A stretch of DNA of 64,000 bases from Nocardia aurea (GCF_003123685.1 NZ_QCYJ01000127.1:558001-622000); one strand, 5' to 3'; counted from the first letter of the stretch, positions 34,562 through 43,872 are shown. The notes: a model not told the origin generated them from the sequence alone. Numbers and translations are program-made.

Positions 34562-35653
34562 GTGCCCTCGATTCCGCCGATGCCGTCGTTCCGCGCTTCC
34601 GCGCGCGCGGCCCGCACGGCGACACGTTCGGAACTGCCGCGCATCCCGGTCCCGACCGCGCGCGCCATCGTCGACTGCGGCGTCTACGTCGACGGACACC
34701 GGCTGCCCGGCCGATTCACCCACCGGGACGCGCTGGCGGAAGTGCGCAATCGCGGGGCCGGTTTCGTCTGGGTCGGCCTGCACGATCCCGACGACGCCCA
34801 GATGGGCGATATCGCCGAGACATTCGGTCTGCACGCCCTCGCCGTCGAGGACGCGGTCCGGGCGCATCAGCGGCCCAAACTGGAGCGCTACGACGACACC
34901 CTGGTGCTGGTGATGCGCACCGTCGCCTATGTCGAACACGAATTGCACAGCGTCAGCGAGATCGTCGAGACCGGCGAGATCATGGTGTTCGCCGCCGCCG
35001 ATTTCGTGGTGACGGTCCGGCACGGCGAGCATTCCGGGCTGGCGTCGGTGCGGCAGCGCCTGGAGGCCGACGCGACCATGCTGATGTACGGCCCCGGCGC
35101 CGTGCTGCACGGCATCGCCGACTACGTGGTCGACAACTACATCGATGTCGCGGCCTCGGTCGAACTGGATATCGACGCGATGGAGGAAGAGGTCTTCACC
35201 CCGCGCAGCCAGGTCGCCATCGAATCGATCTATCAGCTCAAACGCGAAGTCGTCGAATTGCGCCGCGCGGTGAATCCGCTGGCGATCCCGCTCCAACTGC
35301 TCGGCCACAAATCGGATCTCCCGCTGCCCAAGGAGATCAGGCGCTACATGCGCGATGTGGCCGACCACCACACCAGCGTGGCCGAGCGCATCACCGATTT
35401 CGACGGGTCTCTCAGCGCGTTGATCAGCGCGGCGCTGGCCAAGATCGGTGTCCAGCAGAACACCGATATGCGCAAGATCTCGGCCTACGTCGCCATCGCG
35501 GCGGTGCCGACGATGATCGCGGGTATCTACGGGATGAATTTCGAACACATGCCGGAACTCCGGTGGACCTACGGATATCCACTGATCATCGGCATCATCA
35601 TCACCATATGCACGCTGCTGCTGATCCTGTTCCGACGGAACCACTGGCTCTGA
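34562..35653 (+). CDS. corA: CorA-family magnesium/cobalt transporter
   Basis: A 363-residue ion channel. A soluble alpha/beta and helical funnel is followed by two C-terminal membrane helices. The signature YGMNFEHMP (GMN at 324-326) ends the first helix, and the chain finishes in a basic tail (FRRNHWL), as in CorA. It admits Mg2+ under control of cytoplasmic Mg2+. The GTG lies 6 nt after the -10 box TAGCAT (34550-34555) and lacks a ribosome site, so the mRNA is likely leaderless. A CBS/MgtE-N protein is encoded nearby. Confidence 0.93.
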   Translation: MPSIPPMPSFRASARAARTATRSELPRIPVPTARAIVDCGVYVDGHRLPGRFTHRDALAEVRNRGAGFVWVGLHDPDDAQMGDIAETFGLHALAVEDAVRAHQRPKLERYDDTLVLVMRTVAYVEHELHSVSEIVETGEIMVFAAADFVVTVRHGEHSGLASVRQRLEADATMLMYGPGAVLHGIADYVVDNYIDVAASVELDIDAMEEEVFTPRSQVAIESIYQLKREVVELRRAVNPLAIPLQLLGHKSDLPLPKEIRRYMRDVADHHTSVAERITDFDGSLSALISAALAKIGVQQNTDMRKISAYVAIAAVPTMIAGIYGMNFEHMPELRWTYGYPLIIGIIITICTLLLILFRRNHWL

Positions 35654-35749
35654 GCCCGCGCCCGAACACCCTCGCGGCGCAACCGATCGCGGTCGACGGC
35701 AACCGCGGGCGGTACCACAGGTGGTGATCGATCCGAACCGGGCGACCGA

Positions 35750-36331
35750 CTACAGCGAGGCCGCCCCGCGCGCCGGATCGTGCACGTCGATCCCGGCCTC
35801 GCCCCACGCGTCACGCAGTGCGCTCGCCCCGCGCACCCGGACCCACGCCGCTTCGGTCGCCGTCACCGGCGTGACCGTGAGATAGCGGACCGGGTCGGCC
35901 GGTTCGGGCAGCACGACCTCTGGGATGTCGCTGTCACCGAGCAGGACGGCGGTGAAATTCGCGCCCGCCCACATCGGCTCGCCCAGATCCAGCAGCGCGT
36001 CCGGTTGCAGCACGACGCCTTCCACGGCGGGCGTGGCGACCAGGACCCCGAGCGCGCGCACGAGTCCCGCGGTCTCGCCGATTCCGGCGCGCAGGGACAG
36101 GACCAGTTCGGCGCGTGGTCCACGCACCGGATCCGCCAGCAGGTCACCGGGATCGCCCATCGGATGACGTGAGCCGCCGAGAGTGACGAAACGCACCAGA
36201 TCGCCGTCGTGGATGCGCAGGATCTCGATGGCCTCCAGACCGAGGAAGGTCACCGAGGCCGAGTCGACCCCGGCGGCGGCGACGCCGTAGTGGTCGAGCA
36301 CTCCGGCGCGGACCTTGTCGACTACTTCCAT
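35750..36331 (-). CDS. Suppressor-of-fused (SUFU) domain protein
   Basis: A 193-residue soluble protein matching the bacterial SUFU family: RFVTLGGSRHPM, ELVLSLRAG and the late VTPVTATEAAWVRVRG. Bacterial SUFU proteins often occur as immunity or uncharacterised cytosolic proteins, and no enzyme activity is known to me. It follows the YflT-like gene by 3 nt and is probably co-transcribed with it. It is convergent with corA. Confidence 0.7.
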   Translation of the reverse strand: MEVVDKVRAGVLDHYGVAAAGVDSASVTFLGLEAIEILRIHDGDLVRFVTLGGSRHPMGDPGDLLADPVRGPRAELVLSLRAGIGETAGLVRALGVLVATPAVEGVVLQPDALLDLGEPMWAGANFTAVLLGDSDIPEVVLPEPADPVRYLTVTPVTATEAAWVRVRGASALRDAWGEAGIDVHDPARGAASL

Positions 36332-36334
36332 CCG

Positions 36335-36826
36335 TCAGATCGCCAGCCTGGCGAGCATGTCGCGCGCCTGCTCGGCCGATTTCGGATCACACAGCACGTC
36401 GTAACGGCCCGCGACCAACTGCATGGTCGAGGCGAAATCACGCTGACCCTTGGTCGCCGCGTACGGGATCGAGGTGGTGATGACGCCGAAGATGATGCCG
36501 CCGACCAGACCGACCAGCAGCGGCCCGAAGGCGCCGCCGGTGGTGAACAGGCTCAGCAACAGACCGAGAAACAGGCCCAGCCACGCGCCGCTCACCACGC
36601 CGCCGCCGATGACCTTGCCCCACGTCAACCGGTAGAGCACGCGTTCTACCTGCATCAGGTCGACGCCGACGATCGTCACGTCCTGTACCGGGAATTGATT
36701 GTCGGCCAGGTAGTCGACAGCCTTCTGCGCCTCGGCATAGGTCGGATAGGAGCCGACCGGCCAACCCGACGGTGGGGTGGGGAGACCCTGCCGGGCGCGG
36801 CTCGAGCCTCCTAGAGGATTCGTCAT
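36335..36826 (-). CDS. General stress protein 17M-like (YflT domain) membrane protein
   Basis: A 163-residue protein. The N-terminal ferredoxin-like half (GSYPTYAEAQKAVDYLADNQFPVQDVTIVGVDL) is the general-stress-protein-17M domain. Two glycine-rich helices (about 74-95 and 99-118) form a membrane hairpin, and a short C-terminal domain follows. It matches Rv1234 in synteny. Its role is unknown. It is divergent from the MgtE-N/CBS gene and upstream of the SUFU gene. Confidence 0.85.
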   Translation of the reverse strand: MTNPLGGSSRARQGLPTPPSGWPVGSYPTYAEAQKAVDYLADNQFPVQDVTIVGVDLMQVERVLYRLTWGKVIGGGVVSGAWLGLFLGLLLSLFTTGGAFGPLLVGLVGGIIFGVITTSIPYAATKGQRDFASTMQLVAGRYDVLCDPKSAEQARDMLARLAI

Positions 36827-36933
36827 ATCACCATTCTGCTATCACGCCGGGATTTCCGGGGATGTGAAACGCGTGTTCTTGTCGTCCGTGGCGTGGCGGG
36901 TGCGCTCGCCCGCGAACCTCTAGCCTGACAGCC

Positions 36934-38220
36934 ATGGCAGCAACCAGGGTTTACGTCGCCAGGCTGGCCGGCCTGGTGGTGCTGGGACCGGACGGCGAGT
37001 CCATCGGCCGTATCCGCGATGTCGTCGTGGCCATCCGCTACGACCGCCAACAGCCCCGGGTGCACGGCCTCGTCGTCGAACTGCCGAGCCGGAGGCGGAT
37101 TTTCGTACCCATGCTGCGGGTGACCGCGATCGAGCCGGGCGTTGTCACCTTGAACACCGGAACCGTGAGCCTGCGCCGCTTCGCACAGCGACCGGGTGAA
37201 CTGCTCGCCATCGCGCAGATCGTGGATTCGGCCGTCCGGGTGGACGATCCGGACCTGCCCGACCTGGTCGACATCGACGTGTTCGTGGTGGATCTGGGTC
37301 TCGAGCAGACCAGGACGCGGGATTGGCGGATCTCGCGAGTCGCGGTGCGGGGGCACCGGCGGATCGGTCGCAGGCGGACCGTGCACGTGGTCGACTGGTC
37401 GCGCGTGTCCGGTCTTACGCCGTACGAGATCGGCAGACCGGGCCAGGACGTGACGACACTGCTGGAACAGTTCGAGGGTCTGCGCGCCGCCGACGTCGCC
37501 CATCTGCTGCGCGAGTTGCCGGAGAAGCGCCGGATGGAGGTCGCCGAGGCACTCGATGACGAACGCCTCGCCGACGTCGTCCAGGAATTGCCCGACGACG
37601 ACCAGATCGATCTGCTCGGCCACCTCGAGGTGCGCAGGGCCGCCGACGTCCTCGAGGCGATGGATCCCGACGACGCCGCCGACCTGCTCGGCGAACTCTC
37701 CACCGGCGAACGCGAATCGCTGCTCGCCCTGATGGATCCGCAGGAATCCGAACCGGTCCGCAGGTTGCTCCAGCACTCCCCCGACACCGCGGGCGGTCTG
37801 ATGACCCCCAAGCCGGTGATCCTGACGCCGTCGACGACGGTCGCCGAAGCACTGGCCCGGGTCCGCAATCCCGATCTGACCCCGGCGCTGGCGTCGATGG
37901 TCTTCGTGGTCCGTCCGCCGACCGCGACGCCGACCGGACGCTATCTGGGCTGTGTCCACCTCCAGCAGTTGCTGCGCGAACCACCGGCGCATCTGGTCGG
38001 CGGGATACTCGACAGCGATCTGTCCCCGCTGCGCGTCGAGGTGTCGCTGTCGGCGGTGACCCGCTATTTCGCCACCTACAACCTGGTGTGCGGCCCGGTG
38101 GTCGACGCGGAGAGTCATCTGCTGGGCGCCGTCACCGTGGACGACGTACTCGATCACCTGCTGCCGGAGGATTGGCGCGAGCAGGAGGAATCACACGAAG
38201 GGGTGCCAGGGCATGAGTGA
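36934..38220 (+). CDS. PRC-barrel, MgtE-N and CBS domain protein (Rv1232c-like)
   Basis: A 428-residue cytosolic protein. The N-terminal 100 residues form a PRC-barrel-like beta domain. Residues 165-290 are the right-handed superhelix of MgtE (LLRELPEKRRMEVAEALDDERLADVVQELP, then DPDDAADLLGEL), and residues 285-415 are a CBS pair (GGLMTPKPVILTPSTTVAEAL). It therefore resembles the Mg2+-sensing part of an MgtE channel without its membrane domain. It probably acts with the DUF1003 membrane protein, whose start overlaps its stop by 8 nt. The ATG follows the -10 box TAGCCT by 7 nt. Confidence 0.88.
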   Translation: MAATRVYVARLAGLVVLGPDGESIGRIRDVVVAIRYDRQQPRVHGLVVELPSRRRIFVPMLRVTAIEPGVVTLNTGTVSLRRFAQRPGELLAIAQIVDSAVRVDDPDLPDLVDIDVFVVDLGLEQTRTRDWRISRVAVRGHRRIGRRRTVHVVDWSRVSGLTPYEIGRPGQDVTTLLEQFEGLRAADVAHLLRELPEKRRMEVAEALDDERLADVVQELPDDDQIDLLGHLEVRRAADVLEAMDPDDAADLLGELSTGERESLLALMDPQESEPVRRLLQHSPDTAGGLMTPKPVILTPSTTVAEALARVRNPDLTPALASMVFVVRPPTATPTGRYLGCVHLQQLLREPPAHLVGGILDSDLSPLRVEVSLSAVTRYFATYNLVCGPVVDAESHLLGAVTVDDVLDHLLPEDWREQEESHEGVPGHE

Positions 38221-38803
38221 GAAGAGCCCGGCGAGGCTGCGGCTGGAGACACCGCTGGAAACCCGTTTCCGCATCGACTGGGATGCCGAGGCGCTGGCCC
38301 GCAGTAGTGAGCGGGTGGCGCGATTCCTCGGTACCGGACGCTATCTGGCGATGCAGACCGTGCTCGTCGTCGTCTGGATCCTGATCAACGTCTTCGTGGT
38401 GGCGCTGCGCTGGGATCCCTATCCGTTCATCCTGCTCAATCTGGCCTTCTCCACCCAGGCCGCCTACGCCGCCCCGCTGATCCTGCTCGCCCAGAATCGC
38501 CAGGACAACCGGGACCGGGTCGCGCTCGAAGAGGACAGGTCGAGGGCGACCCAGACCAAGGCGGATACCGAATTCCTCGCTCGCGAACTCGCGGCGCTGC
38601 GGATCGCGGTCGGCGAAGTGGCGACACGCGACTATCTGCGCCGCGAACTCGAGGAGATGAAAGAGGTGCTCGACCGAATCGATGCCGCGGCGTCACCGGA
38701 TCGTGCGCACGATATCAACAAGACATCGAAGGCGCGTCGCAAGAAAACCTCCGGTCAGAAGCAGGGAGGTGACCCGATTCCGCCGCAGCCAACCGATCCA
38801 TGA
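38213..38803 (+). CDS. DUF1003 membrane protein (Rv1231c-like)
   Basis: A 196-residue protein with two membrane helices (about 45-64 and 70-90). The family core is recognisable: QTVLVVVWILINVF, then DPYPFILLNLAFSTQAAYAAPLILLAQNRQ. It is followed by a charged coiled coil (residues 100-165) and a basic tail. The start overlaps the MgtE-N/CBS gene by 8 nt, so the pair is translationally coupled. It may supply the membrane part for that Mg2+-sensor-like partner. No transport activity is established. Confidence 0.88.
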   Translation: MSEKSPARLRLETPLETRFRIDWDAEALARSSERVARFLGTGRYLAMQTVLVVVWILINVFVVALRWDPYPFILLNLAFSTQAAYAAPLILLAQNRQDNRDRVALEEDRSRATQTKADTEFLARELAALRIAVGEVATRDYLRRELEEMKEVLDRIDAAASPDRAHDINKTSKARRKKTSGQKQGGDPIPPQPTDP

Positions 38804-38922
38804 CCGGAAATGCTCAACAACCACTTGACCCATGGGTAACCTGGAGAACGTTGTCCCGAGCGGGTCGGATGCGAAATGTCCCGGACAGCCGCTCTCACGA
38901 CGTCGAGGATTGGTGTGGCCGA

Positions 38923-40308
38923 ATGCGTATATCTGCTCCGATTACCGTGTCGGCCCTGGTAGTGGCGGGTCTCGTCGTCACGGGATCGGGTACCAACACC
39001 ACCGATGAGACCACGGCACCGCAGGCGACCGACGCGTTGCTCGCCGCTTCGAACGGCCCCGGCGGTACCGGCAACGCGCCAGACAACACCACGGAAGCAG
39101 AACTGTCTCGGACAGTCGGCTTGCTGCCGGTGACCCCTCAGGCGCCCCGCAAACTCACGGCAATGACGCCGCCCGCCGACGGTAACGCCCCCTTCGCCGG
39201 AACGGTTCCGCTTCGTGACATCGTGCTGCCCGCCACCGGCGGTGCGCTCGGCATCCCGGAAATCGTGCTCGCGGCCTATCGCAACGCGGAGCTGGCAATG
39301 GAATCGGCGGCGCCGGACTGCGGCCTGCCGTGGAATCTGCTCGCGGGAATCGGACGGATCGAATCCGGTCACGCGAGCGGCGGGCGAACCGACGCCGCGG
39401 GCACCACGGTCACCCCGATCTTCGGCCCGGCGCTCGACGGCACCCTGCCGGGCAACGAGGTCATCCAGGCCACCGACGGCGGCTACGTGCGCGCGCTCGG
39501 GCCGATGCAGTTCCTCCCGAGCACGTGGAGCCACTACGCCTCCGACGGCAACGGCGACGGGGTCGCCGATCCGCACAACGTCTTCGACGCGACCGTCGCG
39601 GCGGGTAAGTACCTGTGCTCGGGCGGGCTGAACCTGCGCGACCCGGCACAGGAACTGCGGGCCGTGCTGCGCTACAACAACTCGATGTCCTACGCGGCCA
39701 ACGTCTTGAGCTGGTCGGCGGCCTATCGCACCGGCGGCAAGCCGAGCCAGGACCGCATCTACCCCGGTCTGATCCCGCCCGGTCAGGCGCCGAATCCGGA
39801 CATGCTGGCGGCGAACAGGACGACACCGAGCCCGTCCACCCAGGCCGAATTGCCACCGAACGCGCCGACCACGGTCGACCCGGCCGCCCCGACCCAGGTG
39901 ATGATCACCATCCCCGGCCTGCCGCCGATCCCGTGCGGCATCTTCTGCCCCACACCCGCGCCGCCCGCTAATCCATGTGAGACGCAGACGATTCCGGCGC
40001 CGATGCCGCGCCCGGGCGATCCGGCGCTCCCCCCGGCGGCCCAGACATTCGGCGCGGGCGAACAGCAGGACCCACGGGCGATAGCACCCGCGCCCGCCTG
40101 CGCGCCGCTGATGCCCGATATCGGCGAACAGCGGACAACCGTGCCCGCACCCGCGCCGGAGGCGGCTCCCGAGACCGTGCCCGCCGAAACCCCGGAACCC
40201 GAACTGCCCGAGGCCCCGCAGCAGGAAGCGGCGCCCACGCCGACGCCCCAACCCGGCATCACCCTGCCGTTCAACATCGTCATCCCACTTCCGCCCGTCG
40301 GTCCCTGA
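38923..40308 (+). CDS. Secreted lytic transglycosylase (Rv1230c-like)
   Basis: A 461-residue exported murein hydrolase candidate. The signal segment MRISAPITVSALVVAGLVVTG precedes an SLT/MltB-type domain: LLAGIGRIESGHASGG holds the catalytic glutamate, followed by GPMQFLPSTWSHYASDGNGD and RYNNSMSYAANVLSW. A Pro/Ala-rich tail of about 170 residues may anchor in the wall. I start at ATG 38923 at the signal peptide. The frame is open from ATG 38800, which overlaps the previous stop, and from ATG 38869, so a longer N-terminus is possible. It is a tandem paralog of the next gene. Confidence 0.85.
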   Translation: MRISAPITVSALVVAGLVVTGSGTNTTDETTAPQATDALLAASNGPGGTGNAPDNTTEAELSRTVGLLPVTPQAPRKLTAMTPPADGNAPFAGTVPLRDIVLPATGGALGIPEIVLAAYRNAELAMESAAPDCGLPWNLLAGIGRIESGHASGGRTDAAGTTVTPIFGPALDGTLPGNEVIQATDGGYVRALGPMQFLPSTWSHYASDGNGDGVADPHNVFDATVAAGKYLCSGGLNLRDPAQELRAVLRYNNSMSYAANVLSWSAAYRTGGKPSQDRIYPGLIPPGQAPNPDMLAANRTTPSPSTQAELPPNAPTTVDPAAPTQVMITIPGLPPIPCGIFCPTPAPPANPCETQTIPAPMPRPGDPALPPAAQTFGAGEQQDPRAIAPAPACAPLMPDIGEQRTTVPAPAPEAAPETVPAETPEPELPEAPQQEAAPTPTPQPGITLPFNIVIPLPPVGP

Positions 40309-40324
40309 CCAAACCTCGATCGAG

Positions 40325-40388
40325 GTCACGAAGCAGTAACAAAAAGATCTCGAATGCGGTACCCTCTCCTAGAGTTTCAATCTTGAAA
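40325..40388 (+). promoter_or_regulatory. Regulatory region of the second transglycosylase gene
   Basis: GTCAC (40325-40329) and GTAAC (40336-40340) are direct repeats 11 nt apart. They resemble sites bound by the response regulator MtrA, which in mycobacteria acts on rpf and ripA wall-hydrolase promoters. A perfect dyad TTTCAA-TC-TTGAAA (40375-40388) lies just before the GGAGGAGGG ribosome site (40391-40399). Assignment to MtrA is by resemblance only. Confidence 0.4.
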
Positions 40389-40408
40389 GCGGAGGAGGGC
40401 ACCACACC

Positions 40409-41260
40409 GTGGGGCGTCACCGTAAACCTTCGACCGGTGTAAAAGTCGGGCGAACTTCTGTCCTAGCTCTGTCAGGTTTGCTCCCCGCCGGCGTCATCGC
40501 CGTCGCGGGCGCCTCCGACCTGGACCCCGCCATGCAGGCGGATATCCAACCGTCCCCCGAGGAAGATCGCGACGCGCTCGGCGCGCGCCTGGCCGCCGCG
40601 CTCGACGAGACCGCGGACCACGCCATGGCGCAACAGGGTTTCCGTGCCCCGCCGGTGGTCAAAACCGTTGCGCTGCCGGATAACCGGGCGCGCGCCGAGA
40701 TGCCCGCCGGGCCGCTCGGCATTCCCGGCATCGCGGTCGCCGCCTACCAGAACGCCGAACAGGTCCTGCACACCGAGGATCCCGAATGCGGGATGTCCTG
40801 GTCGATGCTCGCCGGTATCGGCCGGGTGGAATCGACCCACGCCTTCGGTGGCAAGGCCGATGCCGACGGCAACCCGCTCTCCCCGGTCTACGGCCCGGTG
40901 CTCGACGGCTCGCTGTACGGCAACCACGTCATTCACGACAGCGACGACGGCGCGCTGGACGGGCTCAACGGGTACGACCGCGCGATCGGCCCGATGCAGT
41001 TCCTGCCCGACACCTGGAAGCGCTACGCCGCCGACGGCAACAACGACGGCGTCGCCGACCCGCAGAACCTCTTCGACGCCACGCTGACGGCCGGGAAGTA
41101 CCTCTGCAGCGGCGGACTCGACATGCGCGACATGTCCCAGCAGACCCGCGCGATCCTTCGCTACAACAACTCGATGGCCTACGTCGCGAACGTCATGGCG
41201 TGGGCGAACTCGTACAACAACGGCGTCGCTCCGAAGCCCGCGGAACTGCCCCGGATCTGA
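40409..41260 (+). CDS. Secreted lytic transglycosylase, short paralog
   Basis: A 283-residue protein with a basic N-terminus (MGRHRKPSTGVKVGRT) and signal helix (SVLALSGLLPAGVIAVAGA), then the same catalytic domain as the preceding gene: MLAGIGRVESTHAFGGKADADG, GPMQFLPDTWKRYAADGNND, and RYNNSMAYVANVMAW. It lacks the long Pro-rich tail. The GTG start has a strong GGAGGAGGG site. It has its own regulatory region of about 100 nt, so the two paralogs can be expressed separately. Confidence 0.88.
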   Translation: MGRHRKPSTGVKVGRTSVLALSGLLPAGVIAVAGASDLDPAMQADIQPSPEEDRDALGARLAAALDETADHAMAQQGFRAPPVVKTVALPDNRARAEMPAGPLGIPGIAVAAYQNAEQVLHTEDPECGMSWSMLAGIGRVESTHAFGGKADADGNPLSPVYGPVLDGSLYGNHVIHDSDDGALDGLNGYDRAIGPMQFLPDTWKRYAADGNNDGVADPQNLFDATLTAGKYLCSGGLDMRDMSQQTRAILRYNNSMAYVANVMAWANSYNNGVAPKPAELPRI

Positions 41261-41279
41261 GAAGACTAAAATCGCTGGA

Positions 41280-42416
41280 ATGTCAGTGGTTACGGAAGCG
41301 GATGTGCGAGGAGCCCTCGCAAAGGTCGACGACCCGGAGATCCGCAAGCCGATCACCGAACTGGGCATGGTGAAGAGCATCGGGATCGGCTCCGACAGCA
41401 ATGTCCACATCGAGATCTATCTGACGACGGCCGGTTGCCCGCTGCGGACCGAGATCACCCAGCGGGTCACCAAGGCCGTCGCCGACGTCGCGGGCGTCGG
41501 CGCGGTCACGGTGGAACTCGACGTCATGGACGACGAGCAGCGCACCAACCTGCGCAAGCAGTTGCGCGGCGACTCGCCCGAGCCGGTGATCCCCTTCGCC
41601 CAGCCCGGTTCGCTGACCCGCGTCTACGCGGTGGCCTCGGGCAAGGGCGGGGTCGGGAAATCCAGCGTGACCGTCAATCTCGCGGCGGCCATGGCCGCGC
41701 GCGGGCTGTCGGTCGGCGTGCTCGACGCCGATATCTACGGCCATTCGGTGCCACGCATGCTCGGCACCGATCAGCGCCCCACCCAGGTCGAACGCATGAT
41801 CATGCCGCCCGTCGCGCACGGGGTGAAGGTCATCTCGATCGCGATGTTCACCCAGGGCAACACTCCCGTCGTGTGGCGCGGACCGATGCTGCACCGGGCA
41901 CTTCAGCAGTTCCTGGCCGATGTCTTCTGGGGCGACCTCGACGTCCTGCTGCTCGATCTGCCGCCGGGGACCGGCGATGTCGCCATCTCCATCGCCCAGC
42001 TGATCCCGAACGCGGAGATTCTGGTCGTCACCACCCCGCAGCTCGCCGCCGCCGAGGTGGCCGAACGCGCGGGTTCGATCGCGTTGCAGACCCGTCAGCG
42101 CATCGCGGGCGTCGTCGAGAACATGTCGTGGCTCGATCTGCCGGACGGCACCCGGATGGATCTGTACGGGTCGGGCGGCGGCCAGACCGTGGCCGACAGC
42201 CTGAGCCGCGCGGTCGGCGCGAACGTCCCGCTGCTCGGTCAGATCCCGATCGAGCAGGCGGTGCGCGAGTCCGGCGACGAGGGCACGCCGATCGTGCTGC
42301 GCGATCCCGAGAGCTCGGCGGCCAAGGCCCTGCTCGAGGTCGCCGACAAACTGGCGGTGCGGCGGCGTGGCCTGGCCGGGATGTCGCTCGGCATCGACAC
42401 CACGCGTCACCTGTAA
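41280..42416 (+). CDS. mrp: Mrp/NBP35-family Fe-S cluster carrier ATPase
   Basis: A 378-residue P-loop ATPase. An N-terminal DUF59-type domain (DPEIRKPITELGMVKSI; about 1-85) precedes the ATPase with the deviant Walker A SGKGGVGKSS (about 121-130), DADIYGHSVPRML and DLPPGTGDVAIS. The CxxC pair found near the C-terminus of E. coli Mrp is absent (the stretch reads ENMSWLDLPDGTRMDLYG), as in other actinobacterial members I recall. It should assemble or deliver Fe-S clusters in the cytosol. The ATG lies 7 nt after TAAAAT, which points to a leaderless mRNA. Confidence 0.92.
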   Translation: MSVVTEADVRGALAKVDDPEIRKPITELGMVKSIGIGSDSNVHIEIYLTTAGCPLRTEITQRVTKAVADVAGVGAVTVELDVMDDEQRTNLRKQLRGDSPEPVIPFAQPGSLTRVYAVASGKGGVGKSSVTVNLAAAMAARGLSVGVLDADIYGHSVPRMLGTDQRPTQVERMIMPPVAHGVKVISIAMFTQGNTPVVWRGPMLHRALQQFLADVFWGDLDVLLLDLPPGTGDVAISIAQLIPNAEILVVTTPQLAAAEVAERAGSIALQTRQRIAGVVENMSWLDLPDGTRMDLYGSGGGQTVADSLSRAVGANVPLLGQIPIEQAVRESGDEGTPIVLRDPESSAAKALLEVADKLAVRRRGLAGMSLGIDTTRHL

Positions 42417-42485
42417 TACGCCTCGGCCCGGCCGGCACACGAGGACATGTGCCACGTGTCGGCCGGTGCCAATAAGCTCATCGGC

Positions 42486-43139
42486 ATGCTCACGCTGCTT
42501 TTCTACGTGCTGATCGTAGGCCTCGTGGCCGCGATGCTCTTCCTGCTCGCGAGTGTGGTGTTCGGGCGGGGGGAGGAACTGGGGCCGCTGCCCGAGGGCA
42601 CGACGGCCACCGTGCTGCCCGCGGAGGGCATCAGCGGGGCCGATGTGCGGGCGCTGCGCTTCCAACAGGTGGTGCGCGGATACAAGGCGGGCGAGGTGGA
42701 CTGGGCGCTGGCGCGACTGGCCGCCCGCATCGATGAGTTGCAACGGGAATTGGCGTACGCGCGCGGTGGTGCGGCCGAGTCCGCCGTACCCGCGAGCGCG
42801 CTGCGGACCGGCCCGCAGCCCGCACCGGCTCCGGTCCCGCACCGGCATCCCTGGCCGGAGACGCCCGCGCCGCCACGTGCCCCGTGGGGCGTGGCGGCGG
42901 GGCAATCCGATCCGCCGCCACTACCCCTGGCCGGGCTGACGAGCGCGCAGCCGGTCGTCGCCCCGGCGCCGGAGGTATCCCCGCCCTCGGACAGCGCGCC
43001 GCTCGATGCGCGGCCCGAGCAGGCACCGGAGACACCGCACCGGGGCGCGCCCGCCGATCCGGGAGCGCGACGACCGGACTCGGGGCAGAACGGCGATTCC
43101 GCGCGACCCCGTGACCACTCGACCCCCGATTCGCCGTGA
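42486..43139 (+). CDS. DivIVA-domain membrane protein (Rv1209-like)
   Basis: A 217-residue protein. A single N-terminal membrane helix (LTLLFYVLIVGLVAAMLFLLASVVF) is followed by a DivIVA-like element (ADVRALRFQQVVRGYKAGEVDWALARLAARIDEL) and then about 130 residues of Pro-rich disordered tail. Such proteins are thought to bind curved or polar membrane. ATG 42486 is chosen because a -10 box TAAGCT (42473-42478) stands 7 nt upstream and the residues before it are not protein-like. The stop overlaps the tag start by 4 nt. Confidence 0.85.
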   Translation: MLTLLFYVLIVGLVAAMLFLLASVVFGRGEELGPLPEGTTATVLPAEGISGADVRALRFQQVVRGYKAGEVDWALARLAARIDELQRELAYARGGAAESAVPASALRTGPQPAPAPVPHRHPWPETPAPPRAPWGVAAGQSDPPPLPLAGLTSAQPVVAPAPEVSPPSDSAPLDARPEQAPETPHRGAPADPGARRPDSGQNGDSARPRDHSTPDSP

Positions 43140-43696
43140 CCGCCGTGCCGTTGAGCGACGGCCGATTTCGGTGCCCCTGGGCGGAGTCTTCTCAGCTGTA
43201 TCGCGATTACCACGATCAGGAGTGGGGCCGTCCCCTGCACGGTGACGACGCCATGTTCGAGAGAATGTGCCTGGAGGCATTCCAGTCCGGGCTCGCGTGG
43301 ATCACCATCCTGCGTAAGCGCCCCGCCTTCCGGACAGCATTTTCCGGATTCTCCATCGAACGGGTCGCCGAGTTCGGCGACGATGATGTGGCGCGTTTGC
43401 TCGCCGATACCGGCATCGTGCGCAACCGGGCGAAAATCGAGGCCGCCATCGCCAATGCCGAGGTTGCCTGCGACCTCGACACCGGCCTCGACGAGCTGAT
43501 CTGGTCGTTCGCTCCGCCCGCGCGCCCGAGGCCGCGCGAGCTGGCCGAAGTGCCCGCTACCAGCCCCGAATCCATCGCTCTTGCAAAAGAATTGAAGAAA
43601 CGCGGATTTCGTTTCATCGGACCGACGACCGCGTATGCGTTGATGCAGGCCACCGGAATGGTCGACGATCATCTGAGCGATTGCTGGATCCGCTGA
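43136..43696 (+). CDS. tag: DNA-3-methyladenine glycosylase I
   Basis: A 186-residue base-excision repair enzyme that removes 3-methyladenine. The family zinc site is complete: Cys13 in RCPWAE, His26 in YHDQEWG, and His179/Cys183 in DDHLSDCW. The catalytic region FQSGLAWITILRKRPAFR is intact. The GTG start overlaps the DivIVA-domain gene stop, so the two are co-translated. The pair of neighbours is conserved in mycobacteria. Confidence 0.95.
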   Translation: MTAVPLSDGRFRCPWAESSQLYRDYHDQEWGRPLHGDDAMFERMCLEAFQSGLAWITILRKRPAFRTAFSGFSIERVAEFGDDDVARLLADTGIVRNRAKIEAAIANAEVACDLDTGLDELIWSFAPPARPRPRELAEVPATSPESIALAKELKKRGFRFIGPTTAYALMQATGMVDDHLSDCWIR

Positions 43697-43872
43697 AGCC
43701 GTCGGATCACCGACCTCCCGGTCACATTTCGAACTCAGGTATCCGTCGAGATCGGCAATAGGGAAGAATAGATCGGTGTAGCTCGCCAAATGCCGGCGAG
43801 CTCGCTGGTTGGTGACAACTGGAGTTCCAAGAAAGTGCGCAGAAAACCGCGCAGATCTGGAGGGAGCAGAGG

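Noticed and set aside
40309..40408. A ydaO-type c-di-AMP riboswitch, often found before actinobacterial wall-hydrolase genes.
   Set aside because: The leader is only about 100 nt, too short for that aptamer, and I could not find its conserved GC-rich junctions.
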